DNA of 64,000 nucleotides, taken from Actinotalea lenta. GTDB lineage: Bacteria; Actinomycetota; Actinomycetes; Actinomycetales; Cellulomonadaceae. The stretch is taken from NCBI RefSeq assembly GCF_030586465.1, contig NZ_JAUQYP010000001.1, positions 1,286,834-1,350,833 on the forward strand, read 5' to 3'. Shown piece by piece: positions 43,265-51,641 of the stretch. The translations under genes were made by a program, and so were the position numbers. The notes beneath the pieces are model-generated. The model searched no databases, was not told the DNA's origin, and saw only the letters and a list, made by a program, of their open reading frames with translations. Position 1 is the stretch's first letter. Each line of letters opens with the position of its first letter.

Positions 43265-44845
43265 GTGACCGCTGTCCGCCCCGCCGCCGTCGTCGTCCTC
43301 GCCGCAGGCGAGGGCACCCGGATGCGGTCGGCCACACCCAAGGTGCTGCACACGCTGGCCGGGCGCAGCATGCTCGGGCACGCGTTGGCCGCCGCCTCGG
43401 CCCTGCAGCCCGACCGCCTCGCCGTCGTGGTGCGGCACGGGCGCGACCAGGTCGCCGCGCACGCCCGCGAGCTCGAACCCGGCGTGCTGATCGCCGACCA
43501 GGACGACATCCCGGGGACGGGGCGCGCCGTGCAGTGCGCGCTGTCCGCGCTGGACGCCGCCGCGGCTGCGGCTGCGGCCTCGTCGGAGGCCGGCGAGGAC
43601 GTCGTCTCCGGGCCGGTCGTCGTGATGGCCGGTGACGTGCCGATGCTCGATGCGGAGACGCTCGCGGAGCTGCTGGCCGCGCACGTGGCGGACGGCAACG
43701 CCGTCACGGTGCTGACCACCGAGGTCGACGACCCGACGGGCTACGGCCGGGTGCTGCGTGCCCCGGGCACGGGCGAGGTGCTCGGGATCGTCGAGCAGCG
43801 CGATGCGACGGTCGAGCAGCGCGCCGTCCGGGAGATCAACTCCTCCACGTACGTGTTCGACGCCGCGGTGCTGCGCTCGGCGCTCGGCCGGCTGGGCCGG
43901 GACAACGCGCAGGGCGAGGTGTACCTCACCGACGTGCTGGGGATCGCGCGGGCGGACGGTGGCGCGGTGCGCGCCGTCCAGGTCGACGACCCGGTGCTCG
44001 TCGAGGGCGTCAACGACCGGGTGGCCCTGGCCCGTCTCGCGGCGGAGATGAACAGGCGGATCCTGGTGGGCTGGATGCTCGACGGTGTCACCGTGGCGGA
44101 CCCGGCCACCACGTGGGTGGACGTGGACGTCGAGCTCGAGCCCGACGTCACCCTGCTGCCCGGTACCCAGCTGCTCGGGTCCACGAGCGTGGCGTCCGGC
44201 GCCGTGGTCGGCCCCGACACCACGCTGCGCGACGTGATCGTGGAGGCCGGTGCCCAGGTCGTGCGCAGCCACGGCACCGGGTCGCGGATCGGTCGGCGCG
44301 CCGTGGTCGGGCCGTTCTCGTACCTGCGGCCCGGCACCGACCTGGGCGAGAGCGGCAAGATCGGCGCCTACGTGGAGACCAAGGCCGCGACGATCGGTGC
44401 GCACTCCAAGGTCCCCCACCTGTCCTACGTCGGCGACGCCACGATCGGGGAGCACTCGAACATCGGGGCCGGCACGATCTTCGTCAACTACGACGGCGTC
44501 ACCAAGCACCACTCGACGGTCGGCGACCACGTCCGCATCGGCTCGGACAACGCCCTGGTGGCGCCGGTCGAGATCGGCGACGGCGCCTACACCGGCGCGG
44601 GGTCGGTGATCCGCCGGGACGTGCCGGCCGGCGCCTTGGGTGTCAACACCGCTCCGCAGCGCACGATCGACCGTTGGGTCCTGCGCCGGCGGAGCTCCAG
44701 CCCGTCGGCCACCGCGGCCAGGGCGGCGCTGGGGGAGAGCGAGGAGGGCGAGGTCGCGCTCGCCCCGCAGGCGATGGCCGAGCGGCGCTCGCACGCGAAC
44801 CACACGGACCCTGGGACCTCCGACGAAGGGCAGCCGCGTTCATGA
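43265..44845 (+). CDS. glmU: Bifunctional UDP-N-acetylglucosamine pyrophosphorylase / glucosamine-1-phosphate N-acetyltransferase
   Basis: Makes UDP-GlcNAc for peptidoglycan and other glycans. The 526-residue protein has the uridyltransferase start [20 protein letters not shown] (about 10-29), [16 protein letters not shown] and GDVPM; the C-terminal left-handed beta-helix acetyltransferase (about 265-480) has [28 protein letters not shown] and [10 protein letters not shown] with the catalytic His. The last 45 residues are a charged tail. The stop overlaps the prs ATG. Confidence 0.96.
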   Translation: MTAVRPAAVVVLAAGEGTRMRSATPKVLHTLAGRSMLGHALAAASALQPDRLAVVVRHGRDQVAAHARELEPGVLIADQDDIPGTGRAVQCALSALDAAAAAAAASSEAGEDVVSGPVVVMAGDVPMLDAETLAELLAAHVADGNAVTVLTTEVDDPTGYGRVLRAPGTGEVLGIVEQRDATVEQRAVREINSSTYVFDAAVLRSALGRLGRDNAQGEVYLTDVLGIARADGGAVRAVQVDDPVLVEGVNDRVALARLAAEMNRRILVGWMLDGVTVADPATTWVDVDVELEPDVTLLPGTQLLGSTSVASGAVVGPDTTLRDVIVEAGAQVVRSHGTGSRIGRRAVVGPFSYLRPGTDLGESGKIGAYVETKAATIGAHSKVPHLSYVGDATIGEHSNIGAGTIFVNYDGVTKHHSTVGDHVRIGSDNALVAPVEIGDGAYTGAGSVIRRDVPAGALGVNTAPQRTIDRWVLRRRSSSPSATAARAALGESEEGEVALAPQAMAERRSHANHTDPGTSDEGQPRS

Positions 44846-45825
44846 CCGGGATCGTCTCGACAGACGGCGAGCGGCGGCTCGTCCTGATCTCCGGCCGGGC
44901 GCACCCCCAGCTGGCCGAGGACGTGGCCCGGGAGCTCGGCGTCGAGCAGGTGCCGACCACCGCGTACGACTTCGCCAACGGTGAGATCTACGTGCGGTTC
45001 GGCGAGAGCGTCCGGGGGGCCGACGCGTTCGTGCTGCAGAGCCACACCTCGCCGATCAACGAGTGGATCATGGAGCAGCTGCTCATGGTCGACGCCCTCA
45101 AGCGCGCGTCGGCCAAGACGATCACGGTGATCATGCCGTTCTACGGGTACTCCCGGCAGGACAAGAAGCATCGCGGCCGGGAGCCGATCTCGGCGCGCCT
45201 GATGGCCGACCTGTTCCGGACGGCGGGCGCGGACCGGCTGATGAGCGTGGACATGCACTCGGCGCAGACCCAGGGCTTCTTCGACGGGCCGGTGGACCAC
45301 CTGTGGGCCATGCCGTTGCTGGTCGACTACGTGCGCACCCGGGTCGACCCGACCAACGTCGCGGTGGTGTCCCCGGATGCCGGGCGGATCCGGGTGGCCG
45401 AGCAGTGGGCCGCGAAGCTCGGTGGGTGCCCGTTGGCGTTCATCCACAAGACCCGGGACATCACCCGGCCCAACCGTGCGGTCGCCAACCGCGTGGTGGG
45501 CGACGTGGAGGGCCGCACGGCGATCCTCACCGACGACCTCATCGACACCGGCGGCACCATCGCCGAGGCGGTCCGGGTGTGCATGGCGGCGGGCGCCAAG
45601 GACGTCATCGTCGCGGCCACGCACGGGGTGCTCTCCGAGCCGGCCGCACAGCGTCTGACGGGCTCGGGGGCGCGTGAGGTCGTGGTGACCGACACGTTGC
45701 CGATCGCCGAGGAGAAGAAGTTCGACACCCTGACGGTGCTGTCGATCGCCCCGCTCCTGGCCCGTGCCATCCGCGAGGTGTTCGACGACGGGTCGGTCAC
45801 CTCGCTGTTCGACGGCGCGAGCTGA
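44842..45825 (+). CDS. prs: Ribose-phosphate pyrophosphokinase (PRPP synthetase)
   Basis: Converts ribose 5-phosphate and ATP to PRPP for nucleotide, His and Trp synthesis; PsuG in the first operon would supply its substrate. The 327-residue protein has [34 protein letters not shown] (flexible loop region), [19 protein letters not shown] (about 134-152) and the PRPP loop [13 protein letters not shown] (about 231-243). Starts by overlap with glmU (ATGA), the classical glmU-prs pair. Confidence 0.97.
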   Translation: MTGIVSTDGERRLVLISGRAHPQLAEDVARELGVEQVPTTAYDFANGEIYVRFGESVRGADAFVLQSHTSPINEWIMEQLLMVDALKRASAKTITVIMPFYGYSRQDKKHRGREPISARLMADLFRTAGADRLMSVDMHSAQTQGFFDGPVDHLWAMPLLVDYVRTRVDPTNVAVVSPDAGRIRVAEQWAAKLGGCPLAFIHKTRDITRPNRAVANRVVGDVEGRTAILTDDLIDTGGTIAEAVRVCMAAGAKDVIVAATHGVLSEPAAQRLTGSGAREVVVTDTLPIAEEKKFDTLTVLSIAPLLARAIREVFDDGSVTSLFDGAS

Positions 45826-45899
45826 CCGGTCGCCCGCGCGACGCAGCCGCGCCGCGCTGGGCGGGTCTCGGCGCGTGCGCCGGCCCGTGCACCACCCGC

Positions 45900-45905
45900 T
45901 AGAAT
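45900..45905 (+). promoter_or_regulatory. -10 box of rplY with long structured leader
   Basis: TAGAAT, giving a leader of about 155 bases to the GTG at 46068. The leader contains a perfect 6-bp hairpin, GGCGAC-TCAG-GTCGCC (45934-45949), and other GC-rich stems. This leaves room for autoregulation by the ribosomal protein. Apart from this the 45826-46067 gap shows no gene. Confidence 0.55.
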
Positions 45906-46067
45906 GCTGCGGTTGCCTCGGCGAGGGAGGGCGGGCGACTCAGGTCGCCACGGTCCTCGGATCGACCTCCGTGATCGACGCGGTGTGCTCCGTGCGCGCC
46001 CGCCGTCCCGCGCCGAGGCCCACCGCCTGCCGTCGGGGCCACCCCCCACCTACCGAAGGAACCCACC

Positions 46068-46700
46068 GTGTCCGACCTGAAGCTTCCGGCCACCGTCCGC
46101 ACCGAGTTCGGCAAGGGCGCCGCGCGCCGGCTGCGCCGTGCCCACCTGATCCCCGCCGTGCTGTACGGGCACGGCGAGAAGCCGCAGCACATCACGCTGC
46201 CGGGTCACGAGACGATGCTGGCCCTCAAGCACCACAACGCACTGATCACCCTGGACGTCGAGGGCACCGAGGAGCTCGCGATCGCCAAGGACGTGCAGCG
46301 CGACCCGGTCCGTCAGGAGATCGAGCACGTCGACCTGCTGCTGGTGCGCCGCGGCGAGAAGGTCACGGTCGAGGTCACCGTGCACGTGGTCGGCGAGTCC
46401 GCGCCCGGCACCATCCACATGGTCGACGCCCAGAGCATCACCCTGGAGGCCGAGGCGACGCACCTGCCGGAGGTCATCGAGGTGTCGGTGGAGGGCCTGG
46501 AGGCCGGTACCCAGGTGCGCGGTGCGGACCTCGTGATGCCGGAGGGCGCCGTGTTCGCCGGCGACCCCGAGGCGACCATCGTCACCATCGCGATCCCGCG
46601 CGCCGAGGTCGAGGAGCCCGTCGAGGGCGCCGAGGGCGTCGAAGGCGTCGAGCTGCCCGAGGCCGAGGGCGAGGGCGAGGAGCCCGCCGACGAGGCCTGA
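46068..46700 (+). CDS. rplY: 50S ribosomal protein L25/general stress protein Ctc
   Basis: The 210-residue two-domain form (CTC) binds 5S rRNA. The N-terminal L25 domain (about 1-92) reads [31 protein letters not shown] and [23 protein letters not shown]; the C-terminal TL5 domain (about 95-185) follows, with an acidic tail rich in Glu. GTG at 46068 with GAAGGA upstream. In actinobacteria it commonly precedes pth, as here. Confidence 0.95.
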   Translation: MSDLKLPATVRTEFGKGAARRLRRAHLIPAVLYGHGEKPQHITLPGHETMLALKHHNALITLDVEGTEELAIAKDVQRDPVRQEIEHVDLLLVRRGEKVTVEVTVHVVGESAPGTIHMVDAQSITLEAEATHLPEVIEVSVEGLEAGTQVRGADLVMPEGAVFAGDPEATIVTIAIPRAEVEEPVEGAEGVEGVELPEAEGEGEEPADEA

Positions 46701-46749
46701 GCGCCTGGTCACCTGGCTCCGCGGGCGGCGTCGGGGAGGAGGGTCGAGC

Positions 46750-47343
46750 GTGGCGGATCCGTGGCTGGTGGTCGGGCTCGGCAATCCCGGGCCCGGGTAT
46801 GCCGGCAACCGGCACAACGTGGGTCAGATGGTCACCGCCGAGCTGGCGGCGCGGTCAGGCACCGCGTTCGGGTCGGACCGGTCGCGCGCCAAGGTCGCCG
46901 ACGTGCGGCTGGGGACGCTGCCCGGGGGTCTGCCGGGGCCACGGGTGCTGCTGGCGCAGCCGACCACCTACATGAACGTGTCGGGCGGTCCGGTGGCGGC
47001 GCTGCTGCGCTACCACCGGCTGTCGCCCGAACGGCTGGTCGTGGTGCACGACGAGCTCGACGTGCCGTTCGGGGACGTCCGGCTCAAGGCCGGTGGCGGC
47101 GAGGGTGGTCACAACGGGCTGCGCAGCATCAGCCAGGCGATCGGCACCCGCGAGTACCTGCGGGTCCGTGTCGGCATCGGGCGTCCTCCCGGCCGCACCG
47201 ACCCGGCCGACTTCGTGCTGTCGGACTTCTCCACGGTCGAGCGCAAGGAGCTGGCCTGGCTGGTCGACGCGGCGGCGGACGCCGTGGAGATGCTCGTCAC
47301 GCAGGGCCTGGCCGCGGCGCAGCAGCGATTCCACTCACCCTGA
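46750..47343 (+). CDS. pth: Peptidyl-tRNA hydrolase
   Basis: Releases tRNA from peptidyl-tRNAs that drop off the ribosome. The 197-residue protein has [23 protein letters not shown] with the active-site Asn (about 11) and His (about 22), [41 protein letters not shown] (catalytic Asp about 98) and [14 protein letters not shown] at 46750 with a strong GGAGGAGGG upstream. Confidence 0.97.
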   Translation: MADPWLVVGLGNPGPGYAGNRHNVGQMVTAELAARSGTAFGSDRSRAKVADVRLGTLPGGLPGPRVLLAQPTTYMNVSGGPVAALLRYHRLSPERLVVVHDELDVPFGDVRLKAGGGEGGHNGLRSISQAIGTREYLRVRVGIGRPPGRTDPADFVLSDFSTVERKELAWLVDAAADAVEMLVTQGLAAAQQRFHSP

Positions 47344-47419
47344 CGGAGCTGGCCGCGGCGCCCGGACCTGGCCAGACGGTCACGGTCGGATCACGGGCCG
47401 TGAGGAAGGTCCTGCCGAA

Positions 47420-47444
47420 CGGGTGAAATCGGGCATAGGGGACA
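47420..47444 (+). promoter_or_regulatory. Shared upstream motif, copy A (before the sugar transferase gene)
   Basis: CGGGTGAAA-N-CGGGC-N5-GGACA, ending 22 bases before a TAGCCT -10 box. A near-identical motif (one base longer inside) lies at 60596-60621 before another glycan gene. The placement just upstream of the -35 position suggests an activator site for the glycan locus. Confidence 0.5.
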
Positions 47445-47466
47445 TGCTGGGAGCAACCCGTCGCGA

Positions 47467-47472
47467 TAGCCT
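47467..47472 (+). promoter_or_regulatory. -10 box of the sugar transferase gene
   Basis: TAGCCT; transcription from about 47479 leaves a leader of 20-30 bases. The -35 position (47444-47449, TGCTGG) is poor, which fits dependence on an activator. Confidence 0.5.
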
Positions 47473-47498
47473 CGGCGCGAGGTCATCGACGAGACGGG

Positions 47499-49034
47499 GT
47501 GAGTGCTGTGACGCTTGCGGTCGACGACTCCGCCCAGTGGCCCCTCGAGTCCGACCGTCGGGGGCTCGCGGTAGAACCCCGGCGCTCGTGGGCGTCGCCG
47601 CAGCCTGCTGAGCTGCGCGGCACACCGTTCAACGACTCCCGTGCGGCGGCCCGCCGGTGGCCGGTCGTGGCCCGCGGTCACCAGCGTCGCACGCTCGCGA
47701 TCGACCTGGTCGTGGCGACGGCGGTCACCGTGCCGTTCCTCGTGAGCGTGCTCGGGTGGTCGTGGCAGGTTCCCCTGTTCACCGCGTGCGTCGTCGGGGG
47801 CCTCGTGGTGCTCGTCATGCTCACCCGGGGGTACGACGTCAAGCACCTCGGTGACGGGCCTGAGGAGTACCAGGCCGTCCTGCGGGCGGGCTCGTACGGC
47901 GCCGCCCTCGTGATCGGGCTGTCGTACGCCGGGCGGATCGAGGTGTCCCGGTTCCTGGTCTTCGTCGGGATGCCGGTCCTGATGCTCGCCCTCATGGCGG
48001 TGCGGTACGCCGGACGCCGGGTCCTGCACCGGGCGCGGGCCAAGGGCCTGTCGATGCGGAACACCCTGCTCGTGGGCACGTCGTCCGACGTCGAAGGGAT
48101 CGCGCAGCGGCTCGCCTCGGCCACGTATCACGGGTACGACCTGTCGGGGGTGTGCCTGCCGAGCATCGACGAGTGCGACCGAGTCGCGGGGCTGCCCGTC
48201 GTCGGTGCGGTCGCCGACGTCGCCCAGGTGGTGGTCGACCGCGCGGTCGACGTCGTGGTGGTTGCCGGGCCGTCGCTGTCGCCCGAGGCCCTGCGGCGGC
48301 TGTCCTGGGCGCTGGACCGCGTGGGCGCGCAGCTGGTCGTCGTCCCGGGCCTCGTCGAGGTCACCGGGCCGCGTATCACGCTGCGTCCTGCCGCCGGGCT
48401 CTCCCTCCTCGAGCTCGAGGTGGCCGCGCCACGACGCCGCCTCGTCGCCAAGAGCGTCCTGGACCGCGTGGCCGGGATCTCGCTGATGATCGCCGCAGCG
48501 CCGATCATCGCCGTGGCCGCGCTGGCCGTCCGGCTGACATCCAGGGGGCCGGCGTTCTACCGCCAGACAAGGGTCGGCGTGGACGGCACACCCTTCACCA
48601 TGTGGAAGCTGCGCAGCATGTACGTCGACGCCGATCGCCGCCGGGCGGCGCTCGCGGAGAGCAGCGACGGCAACGGCGTGCTGTTCAAGATGCGCGCGGA
48701 CCCGCGGGTGACGCCGGTGGGTCGCGTCCTGCGCCGCTACTCGATCGACGAGCTCCCGCAGCTGCTCAACGTGGTGCGCGGCGACATGTCGCTGGTCGGC
48801 CCCCGGCCGCCGCTCGGCGAGGAGGTCGCCGCCTACGAGGACGCCGTGCACCGGCGGCTGCGCGTGCGCCCCGGGCTGACCGGACTGTGGCAGGTGTCCG
48901 GCCGCTCGGATCTGACCTGGGAGGAGTCCGTCAGGCTCGACCTGCGCTACGTCGACAACTGGTCCGTGACGATGGACCTGATGATCCTGTGGAAGACCGC
49001 GCGCGCCGTGCTGCGTGGGTCCGGGGCGTATTGA
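47499..49034 (+). CDS. Polyprenyl glycosylphosphotransferase initiating exopolysaccharide synthesis
   Basis: Transfers a sugar phosphate from a nucleotide sugar to a polyprenyl phosphate, starting each repeat unit. The 511-residue protein has four or five N-terminal membrane helices (about 66-175), a Rossmann-like middle (about 185-300; NTLLVGTSSDVEGIAQRL), another helix (about 325-350) and the bacterial sugar transferase domain (about 315-511): RVAGISLMIAAAPI, GPAFYRQTRVGVDGTPFTMWKLRSM, YSIDELPQLLNVVRGDMSLVGPRPP, RPGLTGLWQVSGRSDLTW. GTG 47499 is used; GTG 47508 with GGGGTGA ahead is possible. First gene of the glycan locus. Confidence 0.93.
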   Translation: MSAVTLAVDDSAQWPLESDRRGLAVEPRRSWASPQPAELRGTPFNDSRAAARRWPVVARGHQRRTLAIDLVVATAVTVPFLVSVLGWSWQVPLFTACVVGGLVVLVMLTRGYDVKHLGDGPEEYQAVLRAGSYGAALVIGLSYAGRIEVSRFLVFVGMPVLMLALMAVRYAGRRVLHRARAKGLSMRNTLLVGTSSDVEGIAQRLASATYHGYDLSGVCLPSIDECDRVAGLPVVGAVADVAQVVVDRAVDVVVVAGPSLSPEALRRLSWALDRVGAQLVVVPGLVEVTGPRITLRPAAGLSLLELEVAAPRRRLVAKSVLDRVAGISLMIAAAPIIAVAALAVRLTSRGPAFYRQTRVGVDGTPFTMWKLRSMYVDADRRRAALAESSDGNGVLFKMRADPRVTPVGRVLRRYSIDELPQLLNVVRGDMSLVGPRPPLGEEVAAYEDAVHRRLRVRPGLTGLWQVSGRSDLTWEESVRLDLRYVDNWSVTMDLMILWKTARAVLRGSGAY

Positions 49035-49040
49035 GCGTTG

Positions 49041-49087
49041 CCCACGCGAAGGGCCCCGGGCTGCCGGCCCGGGGCCCTTCGCGTGGG
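49041..49087. terminator. Bidirectional terminator: perfect 21-bp hairpin
   Basis: The left arm 49041-49061 (starting CCCACGCGAAGG) and right arm 49067-49087 are exact reverse complements around the loop TGCCG. It lies 6 bases after the sugar transferase stop and 7 bases after the end of the convergent beta-helix gene, so it can end both transcripts. Confidence 0.9.
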
Positions 49088-49094
49088 GTGGTGG

Positions 49095-51155
49095 TCAGCG
49101 CGTGATGGTGACGGGTGCGCCGTCGGTGAAGTAGTTGCCCGTCAGGGCCAGCCGGTAGCTGGTGTTGGGCATCTTGATGCCGCAGCTCGGGTAGATGGCG
49201 TGGCGGCCGAAGGTGTTGTCGGCCAGGCGCACGTTCTGCGGTGCGGTGGGCTGGTTCTTGATGTTGACCACGCAGGCGCCGTAGTCGAGGAGGTTGTTCT
49301 GGATGTCGAGGTCGGCGACCAGGCCCTGGTCCTCGGTAACCATGATCGCGGCGTTGTGGGATCCGGTGATCACGTTGTTGCGCAGGGTGATGTTGCGCCC
49401 GACCTGGATCTGCACGCCGTCGTCGTGGCTGGGCGTCCCGCCGTGGTTGGGGTCGTTGAGGAAGTGGGCGTTGTCGTGCAGCCACGAGTCAGTGATGGTG
49501 ACGTTGTCGCCGTAGATGTGCACCTGGTCGACCACGCCGTGAATGTTCAGGCGGGTGGCGGTGATGTTCATGCCGCGCAGTCCGTCCTGGTAGGGCGAAG
49601 AGATCTCAGGAACGATCTCGGTGTCCTGCACCGTGGCCGAGTAGGCCGAGGAGGGCACGGTGATCAGGCCCCGGCTGTAGGTGGTGGGGGTTCCGCCGCG
49701 CACGATCGAGTTGCGGATCACGACATTCCTGGCCTTGACCACGACGTAGCCGTGGACGTCGAGCCCGTCCAGCACGGTGCCGTCCCGGGTCACCACGATG
49801 TCCCCGTCATGCCGGGTCAATGACGTACCGGTCGGAACCCCCGTCGTGCTCGGACCTGGGGTGACGGGCGCGGGCTGCGCCGGGGCGATCTCTGGGAGCG
49901 GGGAGCCGTCGCCCACGTAGTAGCCCTGCAGATCGACGAAGAGCCGTGTTGCGCCGGCATTGTTGTAGAGCGTCACCTGATTCCCACGGGGGCCACCGAG
50001 CTTGAGGACCGCGTTGTTCGCGGTGTCGGCGAGTGGACGGGGATTCAGCGTCGAGGACTCCCGGCAGTCGGCGAGCGAGGTACCGGTCGGGCAGGCCGAG
50101 ACGTAGGAGGCTCCGGCGGCGGCCGTGGCGGTCACGTTGACGACGGCGGCGGTGGCTCCGGAAGGCACGTTCGGAAGTGTCACCGTGGTCGTCGCCCCGC
50201 TGCCCATCGCCGCGCCCGCGAGAACGCGCTGGGGCTGGACCTTCGCCAGGTTCGCGGAGCCTGCCGGCGCCTTGCTCGAGTCGACGAAGAAGCCCTCGAC
50301 GTCCGCCATCAGGAGTGCGGTCCCGGAGTTGTTGTAGAGGCGGACCTGGTTCCCTGAGCCGCTCAGCTTGACGATCGCCAGATTGGCGACGTCGATCCCC
50401 GGATGCACGTTCAGGGAGGAGGTCGACGTGCACGACGACAGCGCCTGGCTGGCGGGGCACGCGGATACGAACGACAGCGCCGACGCATGGCTGCCCGTGA
50501 GATTCAGCGCGACGGCGACGGCTCCGGCCGGTGCCTCCGGGAACGACAGGGTGTAGTTGCTGCGAGCCCCGAAGGTCCTCGGCTGCATCGCCCGGTACGG
50601 CGTCGTGGGGATGAAGTCGCTACCCCCGGTCGTTCCCGCGGGCACGTAGTACCCCGAGATGTCGGCGACGAGTTGAACCGTGCCGACGTTGTTGTACAGC
50701 ATCACCGAGTTCTTGGCGCTACCGCCCAGTGCGACCAGGGCGGCAGTCGCGGTGTCCACGCGGGGCGTTGGATTCAGCGCCGATGTCTGCCGGCAGGTCA
50801 AGACGGGTGTGCCGGCGGCGCACGCAGAGATGAAGGTGTTCGTGCTCGCCCGGCTTGCCGTGACGGTGAGCTGGACTGCGGTGGCCCCCGAGGGAAGTCC
50901 GGGGATGACCAGCGTCCTGCTGGTGCCGGCGCCGAAGGAGGTCGCAGACATCACCCTGTGCGGCGCCACTGGCACGAAGACCGCGTCGGCGGCCGTGGGC
51001 GTCGACGCCGACAGGGTCGTAGCCCGTGCCGGGGCGCCCGGCACGGCGAGCACCGACACCAGCGCGAGGCCGAGGGAGAAGACCGGGACAGCGACACGCC
51101 GCGCCGCCGCGAGGAGTGCGGATACGGCGGTGCGCCGCTGGGAGGGGTGGTTCAC
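49095..51155 (-). CDS. Secreted beta-helix protein 1: three ~115-residue repeats plus shared beta-helix domain
   Basis: A 686-residue exported protein. A signal peptide (about 1-45, ending APARA) is followed by three similar repeats (about 58-171, 178-291, 301-413), each with a conserved Cys pair, LYNN and an end like DISGYYV; such repeats occur in surface proteins of actinobacteria. A Pro/Thr linker leads to a right-handed parallel beta-helix domain (about 439-686) with SWLHDNAHF, PSHDDGVQIQ (575-584) and two Cys (628, 658). The domain is shared with the genes at 51642 and 54551. Pectate-lyase-like folds of this kind are found in glycan lyases and epimerases and in adhesins; the activity here is unknown. 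GTG at 51155, with GGAG directly behind a c-di-GMP aptamer. Confidence 0.85.
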   Translation of the reverse strand: MNHPSQRRTAVSALLAAARRVAVPVFSLGLALVSVLAVPGAPARATTLSASTPTAADAVFVPVAPHRVMSATSFGAGTSRTLVIPGLPSGATAVQLTVTASRASTNTFISACAAGTPVLTCRQTSALNPTPRVDTATAALVALGGSAKNSVMLYNNVGTVQLVADISGYYVPAGTTGGSDFIPTTPYRAMQPRTFGARSNYTLSFPEAPAGAVAVALNLTGSHASALSFVSACPASQALSSCTSTSSLNVHPGIDVANLAIVKLSGSGNQVRLYNNSGTALLMADVEGFFVDSSKAPAGSANLAKVQPQRVLAGAAMGSGATTTVTLPNVPSGATAAVVNVTATAAAGASYVSACPTGTSLADCRESSTLNPRPLADTANNAVLKLGGPRGNQVTLYNNAGATRLFVDLQGYYVGDGSPLPEIAPAQPAPVTPGPSTTGVPTGTSLTRHDGDIVVTRDGTVLDGLDVHGYVVVKARNVVIRNSIVRGGTPTTYSRGLITVPSSAYSATVQDTEIVPEISSPYQDGLRGMNITATRLNIHGVVDQVHIYGDNVTITDSWLHDNAHFLNDPNHGGTPSHDDGVQIQVGRNITLRNNVITGSHNAAIMVTEDQGLVADLDIQNNLLDYGACVVNIKNQPTAPQNVRLADNTFGRHAIYPSCGIKMPNTSYRLALTGNYFTDGAPVTITR

Positions 51156-51167
51156 GCTTTCGCTCCG

Positions 51168-51248
51168 TCGGGTTCGGTAGCCTGGCGAGCCCAAGTGGGC
51201 CCCATGGCTTTGCGTCTCCGCCTCTCGGCGGGTTTGCCTTTTCGTCCA
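51168..51248 (-). ncRNA. Cyclic-di-GMP-I (GEMM) riboswitch
   Basis: On the minus strand the leader reads AAAAGGCAAACC (GGCAAACC at 51238-51231), a short stem capped by the GNRA loop GAGA, GACGCAAAGCC (51216-51206), a second variable stem (GGCCCACTTGGGC) and CTACCGAA (TACCGA at 51179-51174). These are the conserved blocks, in order, of the GEMM-I c-di-GMP aptamer, including the tetraloop and the GACGCAAAGC strand. The aptamer ends only a few bases before the GGAG ribosome-binding site and GTG of beta-helix gene 1, so translational control is likely. On or off cannot be told from sequence. Confidence 0.85.
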
Positions 51249-51304
51249 CGGCAGCAGTTGCGCTCCTCGCGGAGTGCGCTGCCGCGAAGAGCAAATCAAC
51301 ATGC

Positions 51305-51332
51305 TCAGTACTGCTCGTGACATACGTTACAA
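51305..51332 (-). promoter_or_regulatory. Candidate promoter of beta-helix gene 1
   Basis: On the minus strand TTGTAA (51332-51327) and TACTGA (51310-51305) are 16 bases apart; the start would be near 51298, just ahead of the riboswitch. Confidence 0.45.
51316..51331. promoter_or_regulatory. Imperfect CRP-type site
   Basis: CGTGA-CATACG-TTACA matches the CRP palindrome TGTGA-N6-TCACA at 8 of 10 positions and overlaps the candidate -35. It is 43 bp from the perfect site, about four helical turns. Confidence 0.4.
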
Positions 51333-51358
51333 GCGACACGCGGGTGATTTCATGCGCC

Positions 51359-51374
51359 TGTGAGGAAGATCACA
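51359..51374. promoter_or_regulatory. Perfect CRP-type palindrome (TGTGA-N6-TCACA)
   Basis: TGTGAGGAAGATCACA is an exact match to the CRP/GlxR consensus. It is centred about 68 bases upstream of the candidate start of beta-helix gene 1, close to positions used by class I CRP sites. A cAMP-responsive regulator of the Crp/Fnr family is the expected ligand-bound partner. Confidence 0.7.
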
Positions 51375-51393
51375 GACGCATAAAGATCACCGC

Positions 51394-51408
51394 GGGGCAA
51401 TTCGGACA
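51394..51408 (+). promoter_or_regulatory. Partial copy of the shared glycan-locus motif
   Basis: GGGGC-AATTC-GGACA matches the second half (CGGGC-N5-GGACA) of the motifs at 47420 and 60596. The first half is absent. The remaining gap (51409-51641) is less GC-rich than its surroundings, contains a GCCGCGC-CAG-GCGCGGC hairpin (51485-51501) that may end beta-helix gene 2, and a repeated GAGTATTCG; no gene is seen in it. Confidence 0.35.
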
Positions 51409-51641
51409 TATCCTTTCGAATCTGGCTCTTGCCTCGCCGGGTCCGGTGAGGTGTGCCGGGGTGCTCGAAGGGCGGGGGCGGCTCGCCGCGCCAGGCGCGG
51501 CCCAGCAGGTGAGTTGCTCGCGGTGCGCAGCTCGCTCCATTCTCGGGTCTTGATCGGACTGAGTTTCGCGGTCGGCCGCACCCGAATTCTGCAGCGTCGA
51601 GTATTCGCCGATTGTCTTCTTGAGTATTCGTGCGCAGATTC

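Noticed and set aside
49041-49087. Terminal inverted repeat of an insertion sequence
   Set aside because: The arms are only 5 bases apart with no transposase; position between two converging genes fits a terminator.
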